NCBI GenBank assembly: GCA_045124055.1
Contig: JBGVKZ010000036.1
Location: forward strand, 62,001-126,000
Direction of reading: 5' to 3'
DNA: 64,000 nt
DNA from: CALZKI01 sp045124055
Lineage (GTDB): Bacteria; Bacillota; Clostridia; Lachnospirales; Lachnospiraceae
The notes beneath the pieces are model-generated. The model searched no databases. It worked only from the letters and a program-made list of their open reading frames with translations, and was not told where the DNA came from. The position numbers and the translations under genes are program-made. Shown here one piece after another: positions 27,122 through 35,554 of the stretch. Position 1 is the stretch's first letter. Every line of letters begins with the position of its first letter.

Positions 27122-27148
27122 ATATCGGCTATTATATGGATTTCCTTA
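27122..27148 (-). promoter_or_regulatory. Sigma28 (SigD)-type internal promoter before fliK
   Basis: On the minus strand TAAG (27145-27148), 15 bases, then GCCGATAT (27122-27129). This matches the SigD consensus TAAA-N15-GCCGATAT with one mismatch. The -35 part overlaps the motE stop codon and the 80-base gap before fliK is unusually large for this operon. Confidence 0.65.
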
Positions 27149-28006
27149 AGATTCCGGATCCATAATTTTGGTGAGTTTTGCCGCAATAGTTGGGTCCATT
27201 TCCGCCAAAATATCACCTCGGTCTTCCGCTGTCATAACAGAAAGGATTCTTGCTACCAAATCCAAATCATCTGTCATTTCTTCAAAAATACCTGCCGCAG
27301 CGTCCGGCTTCATTTCCGAATAGGTAGATGCATACTGTTCAATTTCTTCACTTTCCTGCATCTGTAAAATCACCTGTTTATATAGATATTCCGCAGTCGT
27401 CGGGTCCATTGTTTCATAATATTTCTGGTATTCCTCAGCCCCCGGACCATTTTCTGCGTACACTACTTCTTCATAAAACTCTGTTTTTATTCTCTGGAAT
27501 TCCACCTGATTTTCTTCAAAGGTTTTCAGACGTTCTATTTCAGCCTCTAACTCTGCAATTTGAGCAGTATCCGTTGTACTACTACTTTTTAGAGTTTCAA
27601 GTTGTGCTTCTAATACATGAATCTGGTTTACTGCTTCTTCCAGGTTGTTATATCCATCGTAAGCACCGCCATCTGCCACTTCCGTAACTGTTCCTTCCGG
27701 CAAAATCTTGTTAACAACCGGCACATTTTTCAAAACCGGAGCAAGTACATTGCTTCCAAATCCGCCTACATCAAGTTTTACTAATACGCATAAAATTGCA
27801 ACCCAAATAAAGACTATAAACATAGTCAAAAGAAAAGAGGAAAAGCCGCCTGTTTCTTCCTCATCACTGAGTTTAGCTTCCTGCTTTGCAATTTCCTTTG
27901 CTCGTTTTTTTATGTCTTTTTTTGTTCGGATTTCTTCTTTTTTCAGTTTGTCTTTTTCTGATTTCAGACGCTTCTTTTCAGAGGCAAGTGCATCATTATT
28001 TGCCAT
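27146..28006 (-). CDS. MotE-like membrane protein (MgtE N-terminal-like domain)
   Basis: 286 aa. A basic/acidic cytoplasmic N-terminal coiled coil (residues 1-50) precedes one membrane helix (about 57-78, FLLTMFIVFIWVAILCVLVK). A coiled coil follows (about 120-175, VLEAQLETLKSSSTTDTAQI) and then an MgtE-N-like repeat domain (MKPDAAAGIFEEM, ILSVMTAEDRGDILAEMDP). This is the layout of MotE and the B. subtilis YlxF group, which link to the stator or MotC. It takes the ylxF place between fliJ and fliK. Confidence 0.78.
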   Translation of the reverse strand: MANNDALASEKKRLKSEKDKLKKEEIRTKKDIKKRAKEIAKQEAKLSDEEETGGFSSFLLTMFIVFIWVAILCVLVKLDVGGFGSNVLAPVLKNVPVVNKILPEGTVTEVADGGAYDGYNNLEEAVNQIHVLEAQLETLKSSSTTDTAQIAELEAEIERLKTFEENQVEFQRIKTEFYEEVVYAENGPGAEEYQKYYETMDPTTAEYLYKQVILQMQESEEIEQYASTYSEMKPDAAAGIFEEMTDDLDLVARILSVMTAEDRGDILAEMDPTIAAKLTKIMDPES

Positions 28007-28020
28007 ATGTTTCTCCGTAC

Positions 28021-28470
28021 CTAATCCTTATTTTTTTGCCCATATGTATAACTGGTCAACTCATCAATTTCTTTACCTTCGGCACTATTTAATTCCTGGA
28101 TAAATTCTTCAAATGCATTTTCCTTCAGTTTTTCGTGAGACTTTCTCTCCACCATAACTTCCGTCAATTTTTCTCTTGCTTTTTCCACCAGTTTCGCAGC
28201 TCTGTCTACTTCTCTTTTTTGCTCCACAATAAATTCTTCCATACGCATAATTGCATTTTGCAATTCTTCGATTTTCGGAAGATCTAAAATTGCCTGCAAA
28301 CAAATTTTCAGTTCGCTTTCATACTGGCTTTTTCTATTTTTTAAAGCCTGCAGTTTTTCTTCATCTTCATTCAGCTTTGCTTGTGCCTGGGCAAATTGCA
28401 TCTTCGCCTGGTCTTCCATTTTCAGCTTAATATTCAGAATACTTTGCATCCGATATTGAAATTTAGCCAT
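28021..28470 (-). CDS. fliJ: Flagellar export protein FliJ
   Basis: 149 aa, almost wholly alpha-helical and predicted to form an antiparallel coiled coil. The N-terminus KFQYRMQSILNIKLKMEDQA is the FliJ signature. FliJ is the stalk of the FliI ATPase ring and couples it to FlhA. It lies 16 bases downstream of fliI. Confidence 0.92.
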   Translation of the reverse strand: MAKFQYRMQSILNIKLKMEDQAKMQFAQAQAKLNEDEEKLQALKNRKSQYESELKICLQAILDLPKIEELQNAIMRMEEFIVEQKREVDRAAKLVEKAREKLTEVMVERKSHEKLKENAFEEFIQELNSAEGKEIDELTSYTYGQKNKD

Positions 28471-28486
28471 TTTTCTATCTTTCTAC

Positions 28487-29812
28487 TTATGTTTCCACTT
28501 CAAATAAGCCTTGCAACATATTGACAGATTGTTCAAAGGTGAACTTTTCATCAACATCTTGCAATAAAAATTCATTGACATTGCCAATCTTATCCATTGC
28601 ATAATCGATTTCCGGATTACTTCCACGTTTATAAGCACCAATGTTAATTAAATCTTCTGCTTCATTGTATGTAGCAAGTACATTTTTTAGTTTGCCTGCC
28701 GCTTTTTTATGTGGTTTATCCGCAATGGAACTCATACAACGGCTGATACTTTGTAAAATATCAATCGCCGGATAATGATTTTTATGTCCAAGCTTTCTAC
28801 TAAGCATTATATGTCCATCTAAAATACTTCTGGCTGTATCGGTAATTGGCTCATTAAAATCATCACCATCTACTAAAACCGTATACAAACCTGTAATAGA
28901 GCCAACCTTGCCATTTCCTGCTCTTTCTAACAGCTTTGGCATTTCGGAATACACACTAGGTGGATACCCTCTGGAAACCGGTGGTTCTCCACTTGCCAAG
29001 CCAATTTCTCTTTGTGCCATTGAAAAACGGGTTAAAGAATCCATCATTAATAAAACATCTTTTCCCTGATCTCTAAAATATTCTGCAATCGCCGTAGCCG
29101 TTTGTGCAGCCTTTTTTCTTTCCAATGCCGGTTTATCAGAAGTGGCTACGACTACAACCGAGCGTGCCATGCCTTCCGGACCTAAATCTCGTTCAATAAA
29201 TTCTCGAACTTCCCTGCCACGTTCACCAATTAAAGCGATTACGTTAATATCTGCTTTTGTATTCCTTGCAAACATACCCATTAAGGTGGATTTACCAACA
29301 CCAGAACCAGCGAAAATACCAATACGTTGACCTTTTCCTACAGTTATAAGACCGTCAACGGCCTTTACACCAAGGGGCAATACTTCACTGATTATTTCTC
29401 TGGATAATGGGTCTGGTGGTGCTGACTCCACAGTATATTTTGCTCCAATAATGGCATCCAGGCCATCTGCTGCTCTCCCAAGTCCATCTAAAGTACGTCC
29501 CAGTACCTGATTGCTTACCTGAACAGTTAAAGGAGCATTACTATTTTCTACTAAACTTCCCGAACCAATTCCGTCTACGGTTTCGTAAGGCATTAAAATC
29601 ACTTTTTCATTTTTAAAGCCTACTACCTCTGCCATAATTCCTTCTTTGGCAGTTTTGTCAGGATATATGTAACAAATATCGCCAAGTCTCGCCTCTGGTC
29701 CATTTGATTCAATTGTCAACCCTACAACATTTACGACCTTACCATACTTTTTATACATTTTCTGGTTGATTAAGCTGTTGTATTTTTCAAAATCGATAGC
29801 TTTCATGGGCAA
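28487..29812 (-). CDS. fliI: Flagellar export ATPase FliI
   Basis: 441 aa. The F1-beta-like core has Walker A GSGVGKSTLMGM, the catalytic Glu in ALIGERGREVREFI, Walker B VLLMMDSLTRFS and the SREIGL-type loop. FliI forms a hexamer at the base of the export gate and unfolds or releases export substrates. It follows fliH by 21 bases. Confidence 0.96.
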   Translation of the reverse strand: MPMKAIDFEKYNSLINQKMYKKYGKVVNVVGLTIESNGPEARLGDICYIYPDKTAKEGIMAEVVGFKNEKVILMPYETVDGIGSGSLVENSNAPLTVQVSNQVLGRTLDGLGRAADGLDAIIGAKYTVESAPPDPLSREIISEVLPLGVKAVDGLITVGKGQRIGIFAGSGVGKSTLMGMFARNTKADINVIALIGERGREVREFIERDLGPEGMARSVVVVATSDKPALERKKAAQTATAIAEYFRDQGKDVLLMMDSLTRFSMAQREIGLASGEPPVSRGYPPSVYSEMPKLLERAGNGKVGSITGLYTVLVDGDDFNEPITDTARSILDGHIMLSRKLGHKNHYPAIDILQSISRCMSSIADKPHKKAAGKLKNVLATYNEAEDLINIGAYKRGSNPEIDYAMDKIGNVNEFLLQDVDEKFTFEQSVNMLQGLFEVET

Positions 29813-29833
29813 GACTGCCTCTTTCTTTAATTC

Positions 29834-30706
29834 TTAATTTCTTTGATATGCTAACTGTCTCAACTGGGTCTTCAATTCCTCCAGTTGCGTATCAATTCCA
29901 CAATCGAAAACGCCGTTTTCCGTTTCAATTATACATTGTCTGTCAGCCACAGTAACATCTTCAATAATTTCAAGTCTCAAATTTTCTCTTGTAACTCTAG
30001 AAAGCAATTCTGCTTTCTGTGCATATACTTCTTCGTAGTCTTTCGGTGAAACATGCACCATAAACTGCGTATCTTCATCGCTTTTTTTCATAATAGATTC
30101 CACCATATAGATGAGCATATCCGTATACTCAGATAACTCAATATGGAAAATCTTTTCATAGACACTTGTTATCGCGTCAATAAACATTGGCTCTAACTGG
30201 TCAACTTTTGCCTCGTACTCTCTCTCCAAAAGTTTTTCCTTTTGTACAAGTTCTTCTTCTTTAGCCTGATATTCAGCCATTGCCTTATAGACACCTTCAT
30301 CGTGTCCCTGTCTCATACCTTCCGTATGAGCCTGTTTTCTAATGGTGTCAGCTTCAATTCTGGCTGAATTTAAAATTTCTTCTGCCTGTCTTTCAGCCTC
30401 TTGTAAGCGTTCTTCTATCATTTGCTGAATTTCTTCCTCGCTAGGTCCTTCATACTGAGATGTTCCTTTGACAATACCGCCCTCAGCTCCCTCCGGAATA
30501 TCCTCTAACAATTCAGCAACTCGAATCGCCTCAATACCATCTGTAAATCCTGCCTCAAACTCATCAAGACCACGGTCTTTAACATTTTGTTTCATTTTCT
30601 GGTTTAATTCCGCAATTTTTTTCTGTACCAGATCATTACTGTCAATTACCCTAGTCTTTTCAAAGTCCACTGATACATAATATTGTTTTAACAGATTACT
30701 AGACAA
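29834..30706 (-). CDS. fliH: Flagellar assembly protein FliH
   Basis: 290 aa from the TTG at 30704-30706; the reading can be extended to 30739, but those residues lie inside fliG. The TTG overlaps the end of fliG and has GGAGG 11 bases upstream. The N-terminus SSNLLKQYYVSVDFEKTRVI fits clostridial FliH. The middle is a long coiled coil rich in Glu/Gln/Ala and the C-terminal domain resembles a V-ATPase E subunit. FliH binds FliI, keeps its activity low and docks it at the C-ring. Confidence 0.88.
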   Translation of the reverse strand: MSSNLLKQYYVSVDFEKTRVIDSNDLVQKKIAELNQKMKQNVKDRGLDEFEAGFTDGIEAIRVAELLEDIPEGAEGGIVKGTSQYEGPSEEEIQQMIEERLQEAERQAEEILNSARIEADTIRKQAHTEGMRQGHDEGVYKAMAEYQAKEEELVQKEKLLEREYEAKVDQLEPMFIDAITSVYEKIFHIELSEYTDMLIYMVESIMKKSDEDTQFMVHVSPKDYEEVYAQKAELLSRVTRENLRLEIIEDVTVADRQCIIETENGVFDCGIDTQLEELKTQLRQLAYQRN

Positions 30707-31718
30707 CGATTTCGTCACCTCCACCTCTGGAAATAACAATTTCAGCGGAATCTTCCAATTTTCTAATGATATTTACAATCTTCTGCTGTGCTTCTTCAAC
30801 ATCTTTCATTCGTACAGGGCCCATATATTCCATATCTTCTTTAATCATAGCCGCCAAACGAGTAGATAAGTTGCTAAGGCACGCATTTTGCACCTGTTCA
30901 TTGGCACCTTTTAATGCCATTGCCAAGTCATTATTATCAACATCTCTGAGAACACGCTGAATCGCACGATTATCAAGCAATAAGATATCTTCGAATACGA
31001 ACATCTTCTTTCTGATTTCGTCTGCCAATTCTGGTTCTTCGATTTCCAATGTTTCCATAATATGTTTTTCTGTACCACGGTCTACGGTATTTAAAATATC
31101 TACAACCGCGTCTACACCACCGATAATGGTGTAATCCTGATTTACGAGGGATGCAAGCTTTGTCTCCAATACTTTTTCCACTTCTTTAATAACATCAGGA
31201 CTTGTTCTATCCATAACCGCAATACGTCTTGCTACATCTGCTTGTCTATCAGGTGGCAATGCAGCAATAATCATTGCTGATTGTTGCGTCGTCAAATAAG
31301 ATAAGACAAGAGCAATGGTCTGCGGGTGTTCATCCTGGATAAAGTTAAGCAACTGCGAAGCATCTGTTTTTCTAACAAATTCAAATGGTTTAACCTGTAA
31401 GGAAGCCGTCAATCTTCCGATTACATCTAACGCCTTTTCTTCACCATATGCTTTTTCCAACAATTCTTTTGCATAGTTAATACCACCTTCTGCAATATAT
31501 TGCTGTGCCAGACATACTTCATAAAATTCATTAATGATACTGTCTTTTACCGAAGGAGATACACTTCTTGTGTTGGCTATCTCTAAAGTTAATTCTTCAA
31601 TTTCATCTTCTTTTAAATGTTTAAAAATTTCTGCTGAGCGTTCAGGACCCAATACAATAAGCAAAATTGCTGCTTTTTGTACGCCGCTAATCTGCGTATC
31701 ATAACTGTTTCTTGCCAT
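30699..31718 (-). CDS. fliG: Flagellar motor switch protein FliG
   Basis: 339 aa. N-terminal FliF-binding domain (SGVQKAAILLIVLGPERSAE), middle ARM domain with EHPQTIALVLSYL, and C-terminal torque domain with charged residues in LDNRAIQRVLRDVDNNDLAM and the ending GGGDEIVV. FliG joins the MS ring to the C ring and receives stator torque. It lies 3 bases downstream of fliF. Confidence 0.96.
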   Translation of the reverse strand: MARNSYDTQISGVQKAAILLIVLGPERSAEIFKHLKEDEIEELTLEIANTRSVSPSVKDSIINEFYEVCLAQQYIAEGGINYAKELLEKAYGEEKALDVIGRLTASLQVKPFEFVRKTDASQLLNFIQDEHPQTIALVLSYLTTQQSAMIIAALPPDRQADVARRIAVMDRTSPDVIKEVEKVLETKLASLVNQDYTIIGGVDAVVDILNTVDRGTEKHIMETLEIEEPELADEIRKKMFVFEDILLLDNRAIQRVLRDVDNNDLAMALKGANEQVQNACLSNLSTRLAAMIKEDMEYMGPVRMKDVEEAQQKIVNIIRKLEDSAEIVISRGGGDEIVV

Positions 31719-31721
31719 AAA

Positions 31722-33323
31722 TTATGCCCCCCACTCCTGATTCATCCAAGTTTTAAGCAAACCGGCAACTGCTTCCGGATTCTCGTCAACAAACTTTTCA
31801 ATCATCTTTCTAGCTTCAGATTTGGCTTCCATATCCACATTCTGAAGTTCCAAGTCAGGCGTAGACTGCAATAAGTCTTCCACGGAAATTTCTTCTTCCT
31901 GACTTCTTGTCTTTTCCGCCATCATACTGCGGATTACAACAAAGGCTAATAATCCTAAAATCAAGATAATTAAAACAACCTGTGTTACATCTTTCGCTGT
32001 AACATTAAGACCTTCTTTATCTACGAACCAGTTTTCTTCGTAAGCTACAATAGTAATCTGGTCCTCTGGAAAACCTGTGGAATTAGCAACTACGGAATAT
32101 AAATCAGGGTCTACTTCTAGTTTGGTTCTTTCAGAATTGGCCAGTTTATATTCTTCCCAAGACATACCATCTAAAAGACCTGCTTTTTTTGCATCTGCTT
32201 CATTAACAATATTATAAGCAATCGCTGTTACAGAAACAGAAGATTCGGCATAGACTACTTCGCCTGGGAGAGTCGTTTTTTCTGTCATATATTCATTTGG
32301 TAAATAATTTCTGATAATTTCTTCTACGGATGAAGTTGCTGTATCTCCGTCATCCCATACATATGTACCATTGTCATCATTACTACTTGTTCCCGGAACA
32401 CCAGCTGTGCCATTTTCACTTTCCGAAGTATAAATCTGTTCGGAAGCATACATACCTTCTGTTCTACCATCTGGAGCATCGTATTCATGGGTTGCTTCAT
32501 AAGTTTCACTAAAGTCAATTACAATATTGGCTGCAACTTCTATATTGTCATAAAGATTTGTTCCTAAAAGAATCTGCTTTACTTCTGTTTTTTTTGCATT
32601 TTCTACCTGCTGTTTTACAGAAAGCTGGCTGCTTGCATTTCCTGCAACCGAATAAGTATCATCACCAGAATACAAAAGATTACTCTTTGTATCCATAATA
32701 GTAATATTTTCTGTGGTATCATTGCCTAATGCAGTAGCAATCGCCTTAGCAAGATAAGCTGCCTGGTCTGTGGAAAAATCATCTTTTAATTCCAGGAAAA
32801 CCATTGCAGATGATTCCTGCTTTTGCTCAATTAAAGTTCCTGTGGATTGAGGAATTGAGAGCATTACGTTGGCAGAACGAATGGCATCTAATGTAGAAAT
32901 ATCTTCTTCTAACTGCTTTTCCAAATAAACCACATATTTTTTCTGCTTGTCTGATTCCGTGGTACTAAAACCACCATCTGTTACATTGTCAATGCTATAA
33001 CTTGTAACAGAAAAACCATTTGCCCCCAACAACAAATTGGCATCTGAAAGACGATTTGAATCAACTTTGATTGTAAGACCATCTGTGGAAACACTTACTG
33101 GAATTTCTTCCTCCTCCAACATGGTTTTAATCTCAGATGCTTCTGCTGTCGTTTCACATACCCTGATTGTTTCATATTGTGTACGATTTAAAACAGAAAC
33201 CATAACAACAATAGCAACAATAACCGTTGCTGCTAATGAAATAATGATAATTCTCTGTTTATTTGTAAACTTCTTCCACCACTCTAAAATCCTGTTGAGC
33301 AGTTTTTTAACTCTTTCCTCCAT
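31722..33323 (-). CDS. fliF: Flagellar MS-ring protein FliF
   Basis: 533 aa. Two membrane segments flank the periplasmic part: residues about 24-44 (RIIIISLAATVIVAIVVMVS) and about 445-467 (VVLIILILGLLAFVVIRSMM). Ring-building motifs include the YVVYLEKQLEEDISTLDAIR region with SANVMLSIPQ. The cytoplasmic C-terminus (ARKMIEKFVDENPEAVAGLL) binds FliG. FliF is the base on which the rest of the flagellum is built. Confidence 0.96.
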   Translation of the reverse strand: MEERVKKLLNRILEWWKKFTNKQRIIIISLAATVIVAIVVMVSVLNRTQYETIRVCETTAEASEIKTMLEEEEIPVSVSTDGLTIKVDSNRLSDANLLLGANGFSVTSYSIDNVTDGGFSTTESDKQKKYVVYLEKQLEEDISTLDAIRSANVMLSIPQSTGTLIEQKQESSAMVFLELKDDFSTDQAAYLAKAIATALGNDTTENITIMDTKSNLLYSGDDTYSVAGNASSQLSVKQQVENAKKTEVKQILLGTNLYDNIEVAANIVIDFSETYEATHEYDAPDGRTEGMYASEQIYTSESENGTAGVPGTSSNDDNGTYVWDDGDTATSSVEEIIRNYLPNEYMTEKTTLPGEVVYAESSVSVTAIAYNIVNEADAKKAGLLDGMSWEEYKLANSERTKLEVDPDLYSVVANSTGFPEDQITIVAYEENWFVDKEGLNVTAKDVTQVVLIILILGLLAFVVIRSMMAEKTRSQEEEISVEDLLQSTPDLELQNVDMEAKSEARKMIEKFVDENPEAVAGLLKTWMNQEWGA

Positions 33324-33340
33324 GAAACCTTCTCCTTAAG

Positions 33341-33658
33341 TTAAATCTGCATATTCATAATTTCCTTATATGCTTCCAAAAACTTATCTCTTACCGCAAC
33401 CGTATATTGCAAAGCTGTTGAAGCTTTTTGAAGTGCAATGGTTAAATCATGTGTATTGTCTGTTTCACCAAGTGCAAAAGAAATTTCTGCATCTTCCGCG
33501 TCTGACAAATACTGGTTGGTGGTATTAATATTGTCTAAAGCTGTCTGAAACAAAGTTCCAAACAAGTTCTGATTGTCATTATTTGATATTTTATTAGAAT
33601 TGCTGACTGCTTCTTGCATTATGCTGGAAGAAACATTTCTCAATGACATAATATCCAT
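33341..33658 (-). CDS. fliE: Flagellar hook-basal body protein FliE
   Basis: 105 aa. The end TIALQKASTALQYTVAVRDK and the following FLEAYKEIMNMQI are the FliE signature. FliE joins the MS ring to the proximal rod. Order flgB-flgC-fliE-fliF is the standard start of Gram-positive fla operons. Confidence 0.94.
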   Translation of the reverse strand: MDIMSLRNVSSSIMQEAVSNSNKISNNDNQNLFGTLFQTALDNINTTNQYLSDAEDAEISFALGETDNTHDLTIALQKASTALQYTVAVRDKFLEAYKEIMNMQI

Positions 33659-33677
33659 TTGCTATCTCCCTTTGTCA

Positions 33678-34121
33678 TTACTGAACTAAATCAAGACCTT
33701 TTTGTGCGATGCTTTTGCTTGCATTAAATGCGGTTGCATTAGCCTCAAAAGAACGGCTGGCATCAATTAAATCTGTCATTTCCGTAACAATATTAACATT
33801 TGGATACCATACATAACCGTTCTCATCCGCATCTGGATGTGATGGGTCATATGCTTTAACCATCTCTGTTTCTGTATCTTCTATAACACTTGTTACTTTT
33901 ACGCCACCACCCGTATAAGCATTGGTAGCTTTCGAAAGAGTATCACGGAAAGTAGCTCCTGTGCCCTTTTGTTCAAAAGTAACCATTTTTCTCACATAAG
34001 GAGTACCATCTTCTGTTCTGGTGGTATTGGCATTGGCAATATTTTCTGCAATAACGTCCATTCGGTATTGCTGTGCTGTTAAACCTGATGCACTGACATC
34101 AAATGATGAAAATAAACTCAT
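33678..34121 (-). CDS. flgC: Flagellar basal-body rod protein FlgC
   Basis: 147 aa. The N-terminus SLFSSFDVSASGLTAQQYRM, then DVIAENIANANTTRT, and the C-terminus DLIDASRSFEANATAFNASK are characteristic rod-protein helices. FlgC is a proximal rod subunit. It follows flgB by 11 bases. Confidence 0.95.
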   Translation of the reverse strand: MSLFSSFDVSASGLTAQQYRMDVIAENIANANTTRTEDGTPYVRKMVTFEQKGTGATFRDTLSKATNAYTGGGVKVTSVIEDTETEMVKAYDPSHPDADENGYVWYPNVNIVTEMTDLIDASRSFEANATAFNASKSIAQKGLDLVQ

Positions 34122-34132
34122 TGGTTACCTCC

Positions 34133-34522
34133 TTATTTCATTGCGTTAATCAAATTCTGAAATTCCATTCGTACACTGGTCATCAAACCATTGTATTTTA
34201 ACTGGTTCTTTGCTAAATTTACGTTTTCGACCTGGATATCTACATTATTTTCATCTAATCTGTAATCATATCCAGCATAATCAGAGTAAGTCGTTGCTGT
34301 TAAATCCTTACTACTTAAAGAAGCTACTTTTGAGTCCATAGACTGCCCTTCATTCTTACCTAAAGCTCTCTCTAACTGGGATTCAAAATCCACGTCCTGA
34401 CGCTTATATCCAGGCGTATCTGCATTGGCTATATTGTTGGCAAGTACTTCATTACGAAGCCAAGAAGCGTCTGCAGCTTTGTCCAAAACATTGATATAAT
34501 CAAAGGCATTTGAGTTTATCAT
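34133..34522 (-). CDS. flgB: Flagellar basal-body rod protein FlgB
   Basis: 129 aa from the ATG at 34520-34522, which has AAGGAG 8-10 bases upstream; ten more in-frame codons upstream lie between the promoter and this site and lack a signal. The N-terminus has LRNEVLANNIANADTPGYKR, the rod-protein motif. FlgB is the first proximal-rod protein and the first gene of the fla/che operon, about 35 bases after the predicted transcription start. Confidence 0.94.
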   Translation of the reverse strand: MINSNAFDYINVLDKAADASWLRNEVLANNIANADTPGYKRQDVDFESQLERALGKNEGQSMDSKVASLSSKDLTATTYSDYAGYDYRLDENNVDIQVENVNLAKNQLKYNGLMTSVRMEFQNLINAMK

Positions 34523-34560
34523 TTTACTTACTCCTTCCCAGAGTGAACACACCCTATTAC

Positions 34561-34588
34561 ATTATAAATAATTCCTGTAAAAATACAA
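34561..34588 (-). promoter_or_regulatory. Predicted sigmaA promoter of the fla/che operon
   Basis: TTGTAT (34583-34588), 16 bases, TATAAT (34561-34566) on the minus strand, a few tens of bases before flgB. The perfect -10 box suggests transcription by the main sigma factor. No other promoter of comparable quality lies between codY and flgB. Confidence 0.72.
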
Positions 34589-34623
34589 GATATTTTTCCG
34601 CATTTTTATGTAAACCAAAATTC

Positions 34624-34658
34624 AAAAAAAGGACTTATTTCTTACAATAAATCCTTTT
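34624..34658 (-). terminator. Terminator downstream of codY
   Basis: On the minus strand an AAAGGATTTATT / AATAAGTCCTTT stem (one G-T or mismatch step) with a short loop is followed by seven T residues. It separates the topA-codY unit from the flagellar operon. The next 100 bases towards codY hold nothing I can identify. Confidence 0.75.
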
Positions 34659-34762
34659 ATAAATCGTCAATCCATTCTATGAAATTGAAAACTCACCCCA
34701 AAATAATTTTATCTAATAATAGTATCCTACATTTCTGGAGATTGTGAAATAGGTATTTGGCA

Positions 34763-35536
34763 CTATTTTTTAAGCTGTTCTATCTCGGCATAAACTGCGT
34801 CATTTACCACTTTAATATATGTCCCTTTCATACCGGAAGATTTTGAAACGATAACACCAGCACTTTCGAATTTTCTCAAGGCATTAACAATAACGGAACG
34901 TGTGATTCCAACACGGTCTGCTATTTTGCTGGCAACCAACACACCTTCCATACCATTTAATTCCTCAAAAATATGCACAATGGCTTCCATTTCAGAAACA
35001 GAAAGCGTATTGATAGCTGATTTTACGTCTGCAACCTTTCGAACTTCTTCTGCATTTTCTTCGTTTACGGCACGAAGCATTTCCAGTCCAACTACGGTTG
35101 TTCCATATTCGCATAAAATAATATCGTCAATAGAATAAGCTTCTTTGGTTCGATATAAGAATAAAGTTCCCAGTCTTTCACCGGCAATTTCAATCGGTGT
35201 GATGATTGCCTGAATTCCGTCAACTTTTTCTTCCTGGAATCCCAAAGTAATCAAATTTACGTTTTCTTTTGTGGACAAAATTCCAAGAAGTCTGTCATTT
35301 AATTCCTGGTCAATAAAAGTACCTACTTTTTCAATAAGCATTTCGCCTAAATCCAGATTTTTTTCTTTACGACCTACTCCCAAAATTTTCCCTTTTTTAC
35401 TGATGACTAAGGTATTGGAATCAATTATTTCACCCATTACACGACAAATGTCATCAAACACTACTTTGCTGGAGCTATTGTTGTGTAAAAGTTTCCCTAT
35501 TTTTCTAGTTTTATCTAAAAGCTGTACGCTACTCAT
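34763..35536 (-). CDS. codY: GTP- and branched-chain-amino-acid-sensing pleiotropic repressor CodY
   Basis: 257 aa, the normal length. The N-terminal GAF domain (SVQLLDKTRKIGKLLHNNSS, SKVVFDDICRVM) senses Ile/Leu/Val; the C-terminal winged helix-turn-helix has VASKIADRVGITRSVIVNAL and the KFESAGVIVSKSSGMKGTYI ending. CodY represses nutrient-scavenging, motility and sporulation genes while nutrients are plentiful. It lies 18 bases after topA and directly upstream of the fla/che operon, a gene arrangement also seen in Bacillus. Confidence 0.96.
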   Translation of the reverse strand: MSSVQLLDKTRKIGKLLHNNSSSKVVFDDICRVMGEIIDSNTLVISKKGKILGVGRKEKNLDLGEMLIEKVGTFIDQELNDRLLGILSTKENVNLITLGFQEEKVDGIQAIITPIEIAGERLGTLFLYRTKEAYSIDDIILCEYGTTVVGLEMLRAVNEENAEEVRKVADVKSAINTLSVSEMEAIVHIFEELNGMEGVLVASKIADRVGITRSVIVNALRKFESAGVIVSKSSGMKGTYIKVVNDAVYAEIEQLKK

Positions 35537-35554
35537 CTTATCCTCCGTTTGTAA

